NCBI GenBank assembly: GCA_949358305.1
Contig: CASHSZ010000138.1
Span: 1-54,328 of the forward strand
Reading direction: 5' to 3'
Length of the DNA: 54,328 nucleotides
Source of the DNA: Strigamia acuminata
Lineage: Eukaryota; Arthropoda; Chilopoda; Geophilomorpha; Linotaeniidae
Part shown: positions 1-10,659 of the stretch, piece by piece
How the letters are laid out: every line of letters begins with the position of its first letter
How positions within the stretch are numbered: position 1 is the first letter of the stretch
Translations under genes and position numbers: made by a program
The notes under the pieces: model-generated
Seen by the model: the letters and a program-made list of their open reading frames with translations, nothing else
Database searches by the model: none
Told to the model about the DNA's origin: nothing

Positions 1-1467
1 CGACATCTTCTCGTTGTCACGGAATGTGGTGCCAAGCAGCATCTCGTACGGCGTCTCGTCCAACACCGCGATATTATTCACCGAAAACTGCTCGTTGCCG
101 ACGGTAATCTTCACGTCGGTGTATCCAATGGGCACTGCACTCCCGTTGAGGCCATTCAAGCGGTCGTTCGTGACGTTCGGACGGATGCGCGTCTTGTCGT
201 TAATGCAACTACTCCGAATTAAACAAACGTTCGCACCTTGGTCAAAAATCGTTTCCACCGTGCGCTGCGCCTCCTCGACGTAAACGTCGACGATAGAAAA
301 CCCGGTACTGGGGTACTTCGATTGGAAAACGCACAACACCTTTTTCGGTTCGGGCTTGGGCACACGAGTGTCTGGATGCGGGCAATTGAACGACGCGTGG
401 CCGTACTCCTGGCACCGGTAACATTGCGTCTTCGAAAGGTCGTCCCCCTTCCGATAATTGCCGGAGGTCGAGCGTGCAACGTGTCCCCTGCCGCGAGTCG
501 CGCCACCGCGCTTAAAATGATCGGGCAACTGGCCACGCCCGACGCCTTTCCCCTTGTCGAGATTGGGGGCGCCTGCACCGCCGCGATCCGGCTCGCTCGC
601 CCGCGCGACCTGCTTCGGGATCGTTTTGTCGAGCTGCCGCACGTACTCGATGACGTCCGGGATCGACCAATGCTGCAACGTGTGCAGCGCGATACGGGTC
701 TGCATACTCCAGACGCCCTCGATCATCATCAGCACGATATCCCTCGTGGTCAACTGAAAGTCACGTTTTGTAGACTCAATCAACGCGAACTTGGCGGCCG
801 CGTATTTCGCCAAAGTTTCGCCGCGCTCCTGCGTCCGAGCCGCCATGCGGGTCTGCCATTCCGACCAGCTCTCGTTGGCGCCCAAAAAGGCTGTGATGGA
901 CTCCACCCACTCCGGCCAATTGTCAATCTCACACCCTTGTAACACGTACCAGTCCAGGGCGTGTCCCTTGAGCAGTCCGTTCGCGTACACCAACTTCGAT
1001 TGGGCGGACCAATTTCCCAACACGGCCGCCTTGTCGAGGAGCCGGATAAATTGCCGCACGTCGTCGTCCTCATTCCCGAAAAACGGTGATAAATTCTTTG
1101 CCGTGTTTACCTCGTGCGTAACCTTCGTAACGGTTGGTCTGGCGGCGCTGAGCATATGCGTGGACATCAGCGAAATCAGGGTGGCCATATCCGCCAGGTT
1201 GGGACCGTCGGCCGACTTCTCGCTTGGCGCCGCGCCGCTGCCGTCGGTCGTCTCGGAGCCCTCGTCGCCGTCGGTTGAAAGTGGCTGGCTGCTCGCGTTG
1301 TCCGCCACAATTATCTCCACCAATGCATCCTTCGCCGCCGATGCGGGGAATACAATGCCGCGTTTGTTGCATACCGCCTTCAGCTCGTCGCCCGTGAATC
1401 GTCGTATCAGAGCCGCATTGGTCGAGCTCAGAATCTCGGCTTCCGTGATGAGATTGGCCTTATTCAT
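1..1467 (-). CDS. gag-pro: Gag-protease polyprotein of element A, 3' end beyond window
   Basis: An uninterrupted reading frame of 489 codons runs from an ATG at 1467-1465 to the window edge. Residues about 17-52 resemble a SAP-type helix-turn-helix (an LKAVCNKRGI core), a nucleic-acid-binding fold. Residues about 125-285 look like a retrotransposon capsid domain rich in tryptophan (DNWPEWVESITAFLG). A glycine/arginine-rich stretch (about 293-330) precedes a CCHC zinc knuckle with Cys349, Cys352, His357 and Cys362 (CX2CX4HX4C). A protease-like segment follows. Its catalytic loop reads Asp-Gln-Gly (residues 409-411, IFDQGANVCLI) instead of the usual Asp-Ser/Thr-Gly, and the flap-side motif ending LLGTTF (residues 477-482) follows. 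Gag and protease are in one frame with no slip site between them. The start was chosen as the only ATG ahead of the SAP-like segment, about 105 bases after the PBS. The product would form the particle shell, bind RNA and begin polyprotein cleavage. Confidence 0.85.
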   Translation of the reverse strand, partial: MNKANLITEAEILSSTNAALIRRFTGDELKAVCNKRGIVFPASAAKDALVEIIVADNASSQPLSTDGDEGSETTDGSGAAPSEKSADGPNLADMATLISLMSTHMLSAARPTVTKVTHEVNTAKNLSPFFGNEDDDVRQFIRLLDKAAVLGNWSAQSKLVYANGLLKGHALDWYVLQGCEIDNWPEWVESITAFLGANESWSEWQTRMAARTQERGETLAKYAAAKFALIESTKRDFQLTTRDIVLMMIEGVWSMQTRIALHTLQHWSIPDVIEYVRQLDKTIPKQVARASEPDRGGAGAPNLDKGKGVGRGQLPDHFKRGGATRGRGHVARSTSGNYRKGDDLSKTQCYRCQEYGHASFNCPHPDTRVPKPEPKKVLCVFQSKYPSTGFSIVDVYVEEAQRTVETIFDQGANVCLIRSSCINDKTRIRPNVTNDRLNGLNGSAVPIGYTDVKITVGNEQFSVNNIAVLDETPYEMLLGTTFRDNEKMS

Positions 1468-1554
1468 CTTTCCGTGCGTAATGTCGTTGTCGTGTGCGTC
1501 GTTAAGTCTCGTGTGGACTCGTCTCTTCGTTTTTAACAAGCGGTTTGTAGGTTC

Positions 1555-1572
1555 GAAGTTACAACTGCGCCA
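1555..1572 (-). promoter_or_regulatory. Primer-binding site of element A, tRNA-Ser-like
   Basis: On the minus strand TGGCGCAGTTGTAACTTC starts immediately after the LTR. Its complement ends in ACTGCGCCA, which fits the 3' end of insect-type tRNA-Ser as I remember it (..GACTGCGCCA). A second block complementary to GTAGGTTCGAA at about 1547-1557 matches the T-arm of the same tRNA, with a short mismatched stretch between. The tRNA identity is from memory and was not searched. Confidence 0.6.
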
Positions 1573-1811
1573 TGTGAGTCGGGACGAAGCGTGTGGTTTG
1601 GCGAAACCAAGATGACTAAACTTTATTTCAACTAACAAGCATAAATACAGACAAGCAGCAATGCGATTGGTCGGGGAGAACAACGGAGAGTGGACGTGAC
1701 CGCTGGTCAGTGACCGGCTAATACGCCACCCGGATGGGGGGACGCCAATGTGGCGCCGTGAAGGTGACGTAGATAAACGGTGTGGTGACCAAAGGTCACA
1801 CCATCAACACA
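1573..1811 (-). repeat. 5' LTR of element A (about 239 bp)
   Basis: On the minus strand the segment begins TGTGTTGATGG and ends GACTCACA, so it has TG/CA ends with a 4-bp TGTG/CACA inverted terminus. It directly abuts the primer-binding site. An AATAAA signal lies near its downstream end (plus 1622-1627), as expected for an R/U5 polyadenylation signal. The outer end at 1811 is inferred from the TGTG start and from the change to a T-run flank; the second LTR is outside the window, so the boundary is uncertain by a few bases. Confidence 0.65.
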
Positions 1812-3676
1812 CTTTTTTTTCAATTTCCATAAACAATAAATCCAATTTTCCTTCCACCAACATAATTATGTTTCCACACAATCATGATTTAAAAATTAAA
1901 AAAAAAATTACTATACCTTAGAGCCCTGATAAGAAATGTAAGATGGCATTTAAACATAAGTTTGTGCATGTTTTTCCTCATTACTTTTTGAAATTTAATC
2001 ATCTGTCATCCTCAGCAACAAGAAGAAATAAGAGCATCTTTTGACAAATGGCTGCAACATGGAAACAAGAAAAGTCCCAACAAACATAATCTTTTTTTTC
2101 CAACAAATTCAAATTAACTAATGAAACTGTAGACACCCTAAAAAAATTACAATTTAAATTTTTTTTTAAAAAAAAGAAGAAATTTTATCTTGGAAATTAA
2201 ATGTCAAAATAAAGTGTTCAGTTGCCTCAATAAAAATGCCTTTGAATTACAGGTTGTGACTTAAGGTTTATGAGCAACTGGAGACAAATTGGCACAGGTA
2301 AAGCACCCATACCTTTATTCCTATCTGCACTGTTAAATCATACACATTTATTACAATCATAACTCATTTAATAGTGATAAAAAAATTGAGAAAAATATTG
2401 GTTTCTCTCCAATTATGTTAGAAAATGAGAAATTTTACTTTTTTTTTTAGAGTTTCTAGTATTTTTATTACTCTTACCCAAGAGCAATAAAGATGCATTT
2501 AACCTTTTCCCCCTCCTGACATGCACCCATTATTTTCTCAACAAGATTCATCAATTTTGCAGAATAGGAAACTAACTTGCCAATTAACAACACACCCTAT
2601 TACATTTTTCTTTCCTCACAAATGCAGTTGGTAACAAACATTTGAATTATTAAATTCTGGTGCTTTTAATAGGTTAGAGTGAATGAGATGAGAAGGAAAT
2701 TAGTTTCTGGATGCTGCACCAACAACCAAGTTAAAACATCTGCACTTTAAGGTTGACAAAAGGTGAGAGTGAACTACAGTAAACAATAGCAAAAGAATGA
2801 AATTTTTGTTGTAGAAACATCAAAACTAACAAAATTCTAATTTGTGTTGTAAAAACTAGCAAAAGTGCTGTTTTTATTGTAAATACGGCAAAATTTAACA
2901 AAAACCTGTATTTTTTAGTGGAAAAAGAGCAAAATTGCAATTTTTTGGTGTAAAAACAGCAAAATTGCAGTTTCTTGGTGGAAAAACAGCAAAAATTACT
3001 TTTGTTGTTGTAAAATAATAGTTTTTTTTAGTACCTAAGCAAAAAATGTAATTTTTTTGGTTTAAAATAGCAAATTTCCAATTCTTTAAAGTTCTTGTAA
3101 ATAAAATAAAAAAAATTTCAAATTAAACTTCATTTTTCCTTTTAAAAAAAATCAATAAATGTTAAATTCTGCCTTCTTAGAAAGTCACTACCAAAAAAAC
3201 AAAGTCATCTAAAGAATTTTTTTAAGGCACAGACAGCACAAAAACATTCCACAGCAATCAATTTCCTCTATAAAAAAAATTTAAAAAAAAAACAATTTAA
3301 GCAAATACTGCACTATCAGAAAATGAAATGGATTTAACTACATACACCCATTATCCAACATATCCTCAACTCTAAAACCACAAACTTTTATTTTAAACTT
3401 CCATACAATAATCTCATTACTTAATTAGCCCTAATAACAATAAACTAGTCTGCTTAATCAATTAGTATTCCTATAATCACAAACAACTATTTTAAATTAG
3501 AAAATTACTAATTCCTATGTTAATCCCCACAATTTTTAATGCTTCTTTAATCCCTAAAACTCATGATTATTTGGTCAATTCACCAACACTTATTACTATT
3601 GCAATCTGCACTTTTACTGACCCATAAACATACAGAAAAACCTTCTACTCTCTGTAAAAAACACATTCTGCAAATA
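1812..3676. other. AT-rich non-coding DNA with a degenerate tandem repeat
   Basis: No credible exon was seen. Around 2790-3090 there is a degenerate tandem array with a unit near 40 bases, each unit built around AGCAAAATTGCA-like cores separated by TTGGTGTAAAAAC-like spacers. The same kind of GCAAAAATTGCA repeat recurs inside the hAT-like element at 31050-31210, so this may be a decayed piece of a related element. The remainder is poly-A/poly-T-rich sequence with no structure I could support. Confidence 0.5.
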
Positions 3677-4708
3677 CACAGTTTGCGGCAGATACTTTTC
3701 CCTTATAAAAACCCCCGTTATGCCTGTAAGTATAGTGGAAAACTTTTAACTCCACCGGAGCTTACACTATTTCTGAAAATAGCGTAGCAAATCCGATAGT
3801 TTTCCACTATGGCAACCTCTTTCGCCGCCATTTTGAATTCTCCGCTCCATTCATGTGCAGAGAACATGTTACGGTTTATGTAATTGTTTCTGCTTTGAAT
3901 TCATTTAAATTCACAATAATAAAGTTGCAGCATTGTATTACAGTCGAAACTCTTTATAACGAATCGCAAGGGACCGGACAAATCAATTCGTTATAACGAG
4001 AATTCGTTAAAACAAATTAGCTGAAAAAAATAAAATTTCATCATAAACAACATTATTTATTCATAAACTCATGTTAATTTTATCCCGATTCTTAAAAACT
4101 GTTGAAATTGTTAAAACGGGACAAATTAAACTCAACTGCTACAATTGGTAGCTTCTTGCCATTGTTAATGGCATTAAAAATGTTCAACTTGTTCTAAATC
4201 AAAATTTCTTTTCATTTGGCAGCCATTTTAAAACACAAAATTTTTCATTTTTTCTAAATGTGTTCCTAACATGGGCAGTCATGTGATCAGTTTTGAAAAT
4301 TCGTTATAACGAGGGCTTGTTGGTATTACAGTGTACCTGAAAACTTGTTCGTTATAACGAATAATTCGTTATATCGAAATTTGTTATAACGAAAATATTT
4401 AACATGGTGTTCTATGGCTGGCCAACGAAGTCATTTTCAATAATTCGTTATAGCGATAATTCGTTATATCGCGATTCGTTATAAAGAGTTTCGACTGTAA
4501 AACATTTAAAAACAAGAATTCTCTCTTTTTATGCTAACAAGACAATACTAGTTTCGGTAATCATGTGACACGTATAAGGTTAAGTCTAATTTTATAACTA
4601 TAACAGAAAACTTCAACCGCACCCTAAACTTTAACACTTTTACCTTACACTAAATATAGTGTAAAAAATATCATAATTGTAAGGGAAAAGTACCTGCCGC
4701 AAACTGTG
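3677..4708. mobile_element. MITE with CACAGTTTGCGGCAG ends, interrupted by a pogo-like MITE
   Basis: The ends CACAGTTTGCGGCAG (3677) and CTGCCGCAAACTGTG (ending 4708) are inverted copies. The similarity continues inward for about 32 bases (GATACTTTTCCCTTA against AAGGGAAAAGTAC). TA dinucleotides flank both ends, as in Tc1/mariner-type insertion. A shorter relative with the same ends lies at 46213-46416 and shares interior sequence near the right end. The pogo-like element at 3941-4497 sits inside it. A small internal inverted repeat, ATAGTGGAAAAC (3732) and GTTTTCCACTAT (3799-3810), could form a hairpin. No coding sequence is present. Confidence 0.7.
3941..4497. mobile_element. pogo/Tigger-like MITE
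   Basis: The left end CAGTCGAAACTCTTTATAAC (3941) and the right end GTTATAAAGAGTTTCGACTG (ending 4497) are perfect inverted copies, extending further through ACGAATCGC/GCGATTCGT. TA lies on both sides. Sub-terminal TTCGTTATAACGA motifs recur several times, which is typical of pogo-type ends. The 557-bp interior has no reading frame. A second, more decayed relative is at 34168-34584. Confidence 0.8.
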
Positions 4709-5919
4709 TATTCTCAGCTCTAGTTGCTTCATTATAGCAGTTTTGTGGTCACAACAAAATCACTTCGCCATTCACACATCATTTATCCTTACATAAGAGC
4801 AACATTAAATACTACCCTCAGCTCCAAAGATCTGTGCCAAAAAAAAATCCTATTGCATGTCTCGGATGTACTTTGCAAACATATTTCTTCACTTAATCCC
4901 ACAACTTGCGGAGCAAGAGCAATAGCAGTTCAGGGTGCAAAGTGGAACATGGAGCATTTCCATCTTATTAATGATGGTATTCTACAACATTTTTCCTCCA
5001 CATTATTTTTCCACAAAATTACATGGTTGACAACATTTTTAGTTTTTAAATCTTTTTTTTTTACACAATGGCATCAAAATGAAAGAATAAACTTTACCCA
5101 TTTTTCGTCTTAAAAAATGATCAATTCGACAGGACCCATATGGATCAAAAATATATTTTACGAATTAACACCGGGTTTCAATAGGAGCTGGGGCCATTTA
5201 AGCACTCAACCTCCAAATATCATTTTTAACTTCAAAGAAAATTTCTATTGATTTTCCTTTACTTTGCGACATTCAACAACTTGTCGAGATAACAAAATAT
5301 TCACATATGAACTGGTTGACTTTATCAGTTCTTCTTGTTGCCAACTGACATGTCAAGAATGCCTTTTAATCTCCTTTGCAAGTATATTTTTTTAAACATT
5401 GAAAATTTTGAAAAACAATATCATGTTATTCTAACAAGAAATAAGTAGCAAAACTTTAAAAAAAAAATTAATCCCACTATAAACAAAAGCTAAACACAAC
5501 ATGCATCATTGAAGTAAAAAAAAAATTATTATCTACATCTGGCCCACATCAAAAAACACTCCCTAACAATTCTAAAGATAGAAATTACATATGTGTTATA
5601 TGAGGGGCAAGTTATAACTAAAACAATCTTGATGAAAGATGCTCAGTTATAAAACTGTTGATGAAGTATTGGCTTGGAACTAATTGGATAGAGACGTCTT
5701 CCAGCCAACATTTTAAAAATAAAAAGATACCAGTTCATGCAGTTTTTCCGCACAGGGTGTTTACTTTTTCCAAGATAACATCTTCCGAAACAATTATAGA
5801 TAACAAATTATACAGCATTTGCAAATAAATGTTAACTTAAGGCTTGTCTAATTTTTAAATAAATAAATAGTACCTTTAAAGAAAAAACACCAGGAGTATG
5901 ACCACTATACAGGGTGTCT
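4709..5919. other. AT-rich non-coding DNA
   Basis: Contains a 129-codon open stretch (4724-5113) with low-complexity, phenylalanine- and histidine-rich translation, no splice context and no recognisable domain. I read it as chance. No repeat ends or RNA genes were recognised. Confidence 0.4.
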
Positions 5920-6191
5920 CGCCGAACACCTACCAGGTAAATTATTTCATAATCATGTTAATTCAAAAAACTTTTGATTATGAATTTAAGTAAATGACAT
6001 GTGACGAATTCAATGAAACTCGTGAAATTCATGTGACATTGTTGCATCACTGTTTTGCAACTCGTAACTTTTAAACCAACAATGCTACGCAAAAAATGTC
6101 AATTGCAAAGTTGTAGAGCACCATCTAATTAGTCTAAAACTGTTCTTAAAAAAATTATCTCTTACTGAAAAGTTTTGAGAAAAACACCCTG
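5920..6191. mobile_element. mariner-type MITE (CAGGGTGT ends)
   Basis: The left end TACAGGGTGTCTCGCC and the right end GAAAAACACCCTGTATA are inverted copies over the terminal CAGGGTGT. TA occurs on both sides (5918-5919 and 6192-6193). The 272-bp interior is non-coding. CAGGGTGT ends are common among arthropod mariner/Tc1 derivatives. Confidence 0.6.
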
Positions 6192-9069
6192 TATAAAGGC
6201 TACGAAAAGAGCCAATCCCGTCTAATAAAAAGCACAAACTGAAGTTTACAAAACTTATTTAATTAATGAATAATCATTACAGGAATAAAATCCTCCGAGG
6301 ACAGGTCCTTAAATCGATTAGTTTTCTACAAGGGATAGAAAAAACACATTAAAAAACTCTGTTTTAATTTTAATTTTGTTTCATAATTACTAGCGAAATT
6401 TGTAATTATTGACAAACAAGTATTGCAGTGAAGCAACATTACTTCACATAACAATTGAAAAGGTGCATTTTGAAAATGCATTCTTAATTGATAAATAATA
6501 ATATTGGAGGACTGTACATGGCACAAAATGTGTTATCATTTGCAAACCAATAAATGTATTACAAAATTTATTTTTTGTATATTTTAACATCACAAAACAA
6601 AAACACAAACACCTAAAACACTTGAAACACGACTTTTCAAACGCAACTAGCATAACCTAAAACACCGACAACACTTTACATCTTCAACTTGAATAATCCA
6701 AAAGTTTAATCAAATCATTTCAACCAAAATTCCTTCACACATTAGCCTTCATGTGCTTTTCCTATCAATATTTCATGACTTTACGAGGAAAATGCAGAAG
6801 TATAAAAAAAATTTCTCAGAAAAAAAAAAAATCTTTTTCGGTGTCAAAACAGTTCCCAATGTTAAGTGTGCTCCTTGTTAGTCTCCTCCAAGATCCATTT
6901 AAATGCGTTTTTTCCCCTGCATTTTTTATGACAGTCATTATTTCAATATGAAAAGCAGTTCACACTCCTCTTTTCACACAAAATCCATGTGAAAACCCAG
7001 CATTTATTCATTCTTTAGCACGTTTATTCTTCCTTACTTGACATTCCAATTTAATTCAATAAACAATTAAAATTGTCAAAACTGTCAAACTTTTTAGTTC
7101 CTACAGTAAAAGTAAATGTGAAGGAGGAGAAAACTACAACAAATTGGTATTTCAGTGCACCAGTGAACCAACCAAATTCAATAGAAGAACCATCTGCCAT
7201 TGACAACAACAATAAACCCTACTGCAATACTCATTCATCCGATATCACAACACTTCCCATAACTTGCCACTGCACCAAACTCCTCAATTTTCACACATCA
7301 CTTATCCCCAATACACACAAAAGGCAATAACTTAATAGACAAATAAACCCCGGACAAATATCTGGATCTCGAAGAGTTTTTCTCTACTTGTATTGACAGA
7401 AAAGCCAACTTTAGGGTAGCAATTATTAAGTGAAATCTAAGCGCGCTACGTGCAGTGGAACAAGTCACCCATGAGACCACGTGATGATGTGGAGACAAAA
7501 GCAGTGAAAGCAAGCAGCAGCTAAAAGATGAAGAAAGAAGATGATGGCTGCAGATAGTCTGGACCCAGTGTCAGCATGCCCCATTGGCTATGATGAAAAA
7601 AGGCTATTTCTCCGGTAGTTTCCAGAATTGAAAAAGTTTATCCGTTCCCAGTTGATGTGTGGAAGAAATATGACCATTGCATCATCAGGACTTGAAAAAA
7701 ATGGCCAATTGCTGTATGGGCACGTTTGAATGCCAAATTGACATGACCAAAGATGCATTTTCTGTGCATAATTGTATCTTGTGAATTGTAGACCAAACGT
7801 TCGTATTATCGATAATTAGCCTAAATCTTCAAATTGGTGCCAGATTCTGGGTCAGCAGGCCCAATTAAGTACTGGGGTCCCAAAAATCATTATCGATAAT
7901 ACAACCTTTTGGGATTGAACGCGCCTAATAAGCAGATTCAAAATCCGATTACAAAAACTTGATTATAGAATCGGTTTTAAACTTTCATCTTTGCAATGTG
8001 CTTCCACCGCCGATCTATTCGATTTCAAAATGGCCGCTAGAAAATTGTGTTGAAATCAGGTCAAAATCCAAAGAATCCATTCCACACGTGGATTACGAGA
8101 ATCAGGTTTTCGAGAATCCGATTCTCAAATATATGACGCGTTTTGCATCACATCCGCCAGGGAAAATCGAGAGAATCGGTTTTTCAATTTGGAATTAAAC
8201 GCGGCTATTAATTTTTCAATAAATTCAGCAATTTATGAAAAATTCAGCAATTTTTTTTAACACTCGCCTGGCCCAAAACATACATAAATGCCCGAGCTGC
8301 AATTTAAGGCTTTACATATGTGTGCGAGATCGGATACACTACGAGGTTTCATTAACAGATACGGCTTTGTAATTTTGCAATTTTAACAATTTTGCACTTT
8401 TGGATTTGTCACATGATGTCAGTTCCACCAATCACAAGCTTAATTCTTTCTTCTTGTTTCTCTTTTCGCCCCAGCATGTGACCAAAAAAAATAATTTTTA
8501 ATCTTCTTATATTTCCATCATAATCACATTCACCTTAAATATGGTCGACAAAATTTAAAACCAAATATGCAGTTTACAGCAACTTTTAACTTATGAATTA
8601 TTCATAGTGTTTCCACTTTTACTTGCCAGTTGAAGTCAATTCTTCCCCATTTCACATTTTCCTTGCCACCTCTGGCTCCTAATCCCCTCATCTGAATGTG
8701 CAACACGAGATTCACTCTACAAACTCATTTCCTCTTCCAAATATCAAAATAAAGTATTAAAATAAGAAATTCCCAAGAGCATACTTAATTCTCTCCATTC
8801 CAGTCTATTTCTCTTTAAACTAAAATTCAAACTTTTATAACTCCCCCAATTTTATATTCCAAAATATTTAAAATTCCATTTTGCCTCGCAAGTTATCTCA
8901 GAAGAGTAAAACCAATTTTGCAAACAGTGAAAGATTCACAGTTAATTTTAATTGCATTGGATTACTCCCTTAATGCTACCGCAGTCTCACCGGCAGTCAT
9001 ATCTCCATGCCGCCAAACCTTTACTTGTTGCGGCCAAGAAAACTGAACTTCTGCATCGACAAAAAAACA
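6192..9069. other. AT-rich non-coding DNA with small palindromes
   Basis: No supported gene. An ATTATCGATAAT palindrome occurs twice (near 7804 and 7890), about 85 bases apart and facing each other, possibly the ends of a decayed small element. Around 6570-6650 the sequence TTTTGTTTTGTGATGTTAAAA (as its complement) and the following CACAAACACC block resemble the interior of the element at 9070-9489, so a decayed relative probably lies here. Confidence 0.4.
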
Positions 9070-9489
9070 CAGGGTGTCTAAAAAAATGTACACACATTTT
9101 GAATAAAATTAAATATACATTAATCATTAGTTGTGGACTGTATTTTGTTTTTAAACAGAAAAAACTATGAAAAAAAGTCGTATTATAAATGTTATAGATG
9201 TTTGTGTTTTTGTTTTGCGATGTTAAAAAACACAAACACCAAAAACATGACTTTTTGAATGCAGTTACCGCGTACTTTTTTAACATCCTTAAAAAATAAA
9301 TGCGTTAAATCAAAAGAAATCGTGTAAAAACAAAATTGGATTTATTTTTCTAGACCTTTTTAAAAACATCGTGTAAAAACAGAATTGAATTTATTTTTCT
9401 AGACCGTGTTAAATCAAAATAGTGTATATAAAAAAAAGATCGTAAAAAGAAAAAAGAATTGGGTTTATATATATTTTTGAGACACCCAG
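9070..9489. mobile_element. Decayed Tc1/mariner-like element (CAGGGTGTCTAAAAAAA ends)
   Basis: The left end CAGGGTGTCTAAAAAAA at 9070 is mirrored by TTTTTGAGACACCCAGTA near 9489, with one or two mismatches. The interior has two near-copies of ATCGTGTAAAAACA followed by TTTATTTTTCTAGACC (about 9320-9405). No transposase reading frame remains. Confidence 0.5.
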
Positions 9490-9511
9490 TATAAACAATT
9501 GACTCACTAAC

Positions 9512-9590
9512 CTGTTATCAATGTCGACGTCAAAATGATGACTGGAAGAAGGATCTGTGTGTGCAGTGGCATGCTTGGGCGAATATCCAT
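9512..9590 (-). CDS. Possible first coding exon of a host gene, signal-peptide-like
   Basis: On the minus strand an ATG at 9590-9588 in good context (GAATGG) opens a 26-codon stretch ending at a splice donor ACAG|GTTAGT (intron begins at 9511). The translation starts MDIRPSM and then has a hydrophobic run (ILLPVIILTSTLIT), which looks like a secretory signal peptide. It lies about 215 bases downstream of a TATATAAA box on the same strand, in a locally CpG-richer stretch. No second exon was found to the left, where the next 400 bases are a decayed transposon, so the gene would need a long first intron. Another frame over the same bases (reading KKGRNICKKKKK) is also open, so the coding frame is uncertain. 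Confidence 0.35.
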
Positions 9591-9804
9591 TCAAACGCTT
9601 CCTAGTTGATAAGTGTGCCAAGAAAAAAGAATATTTTTTCTTCTTCTTACAAATGTTCCTCCCTTTCTTCAACAGTTGAACACAAAAAAGTATGTTTAGA
9701 CAACTCGAAGTTCCCGGCGCAGTAAATTAGTATATCTTGTTATTTCCCTGGCAAGCAGTCGTCCTCACAACAACACGCGACCGGCACTCGTGTCAGCAAC
9801 CTGG

Positions 9805-9812
9805 TTTATATA
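9805..9812 (-). promoter_or_regulatory. TATA box, candidate promoter
   Basis: TATATAAA on the minus strand is followed about 30 bases downstream by a CG-containing stretch (CACGAGTGCCGGTCGCG) and then by the candidate first exon at 9590. The surrounding 9700-9860 stretch is much less AT-rich than its neighbourhood. Confidence 0.4.
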
Positions 9813-10659
9813 AGCGATAACAAGGCACGTCATCAGCGTCATGTAGAGGAAGCGCCTCTCTGCAAACAATCGTTTGTTTTAATCATTAAAAAATGTTCTA
9901 GATGGCTACAAAGAAATTATTTAAGCATTAATTTAATGTCAAGGTAATCAAAATTTAAAACATGAAATAACGTCATTTTCCACACTTTTTCATAAACCCA
10001 TAGATTAGAGGAATATGCAGATGGGACACTTCGGTAGAATCCTTTGTTCTCCGCGTGATCAAAGGAAAACAGCGCTTAAATGGTAAATGTTTATAATTTT
10101 TATTTTAAAAATTCAAAATAAACTTCTTGTTACATATTATTCTTCTTTAAATTTATTTATCACCATTAAAAAAAAGGCAGTTGCGACGTTCATGTCCGAC
10201 CTGAACGTATTATTTTCATTACGCGCTGTGATTGGCTGAGATCTATTCATGTCGGTTCGTTTCCTCAATGTTAAGTTTTCTCAAATTCAATGTGTTCGAG
10301 GTTTTAGCTTCTTTTTCTCCGATCACGAGGAAAACAAAGGATTTCAGGGTTGTGTCGCATGTGTGTATTCCCCTAATCTGTGCATAAACCTATTCAGTAC
10401 AAACCAACATATTGATCGTTTATACAGAAATTTACTAAAAGTGCGTCGCGTCCAGTTGTAAAACCAACATGGCGTCAATACGGCCACTGCTGGGTAATTC
10501 AAATTACCCGGACTCACGATTTTAGAGCAAGTCCTCCAAAGCGAAGTAATTCGGTAATTTCACTGAACTACTGCGAATTTCCTGCAATTTCACAAAATAA
10601 ATCACAAAGAATTTTTAACGTGGCTGAAAAATTTGTACAGAGTTTATCATTGTTTATAC
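9813..10659. repeat. Intergenic DNA with a large inverted repeat (about 10022-10360)
   Basis: The sequence at about 10035-10075 (AATCCTTTGTTCTCCGCG...) reappears inverted at about 10310-10352. The arms match over roughly 40 bases with several mismatches, enclosing about 240 bases. It looks like a MITE or foldback element whose target duplication I could not define. The open frame at 10249-10461 overlaps one arm and is not convincing as a gene. Confidence 0.45.

Larger units (their letters stand above)
1..1811 (-). mobile_element. LTR retrotransposon A, 5' portion (Ty3/gypsy type), truncated by window edge
   Basis: Reading on the minus strand from 1811 to 1, the sequence shows a TG...CA-bounded LTR, a primer-binding site directly abutting it, a short leader and a gag-protease reading frame that is still open at base 1. 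The region is far richer in G and C than the AT-rich flank that begins at about 1812, which marks the element boundary. The rest of pol and the 3' LTR lie outside the window, so the target duplication cannot be tested. Gag with one zinc knuckle fused in frame to an aspartic-protease-like segment is the usual gypsy-type order. No frameshift or stop was found, so the visible part looks young. Confidence 0.85.

Noticed and set aside
238-942. Plus-strand open frames of up to 274 codons between 238 and 1615
   Set aside because: They are shadows of the minus-strand gag-protease ORF of element A, which has the zinc knuckle and protease loop; the GC-rich sequence keeps other frames open.
1547-1572. 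tRNA gene suggested by GGTTCGAA followed by a CCA-like end
   Set aside because: Only a T-arm-like piece and an acceptor-like end are present, abutting an LTR; this is a primer-binding site, not a tRNA gene.
4724-5113. 129-codon plus-strand ORF
   Set aside because: Low-complexity composition, no domain, no splice or promoter context, located in AT-rich DNA.
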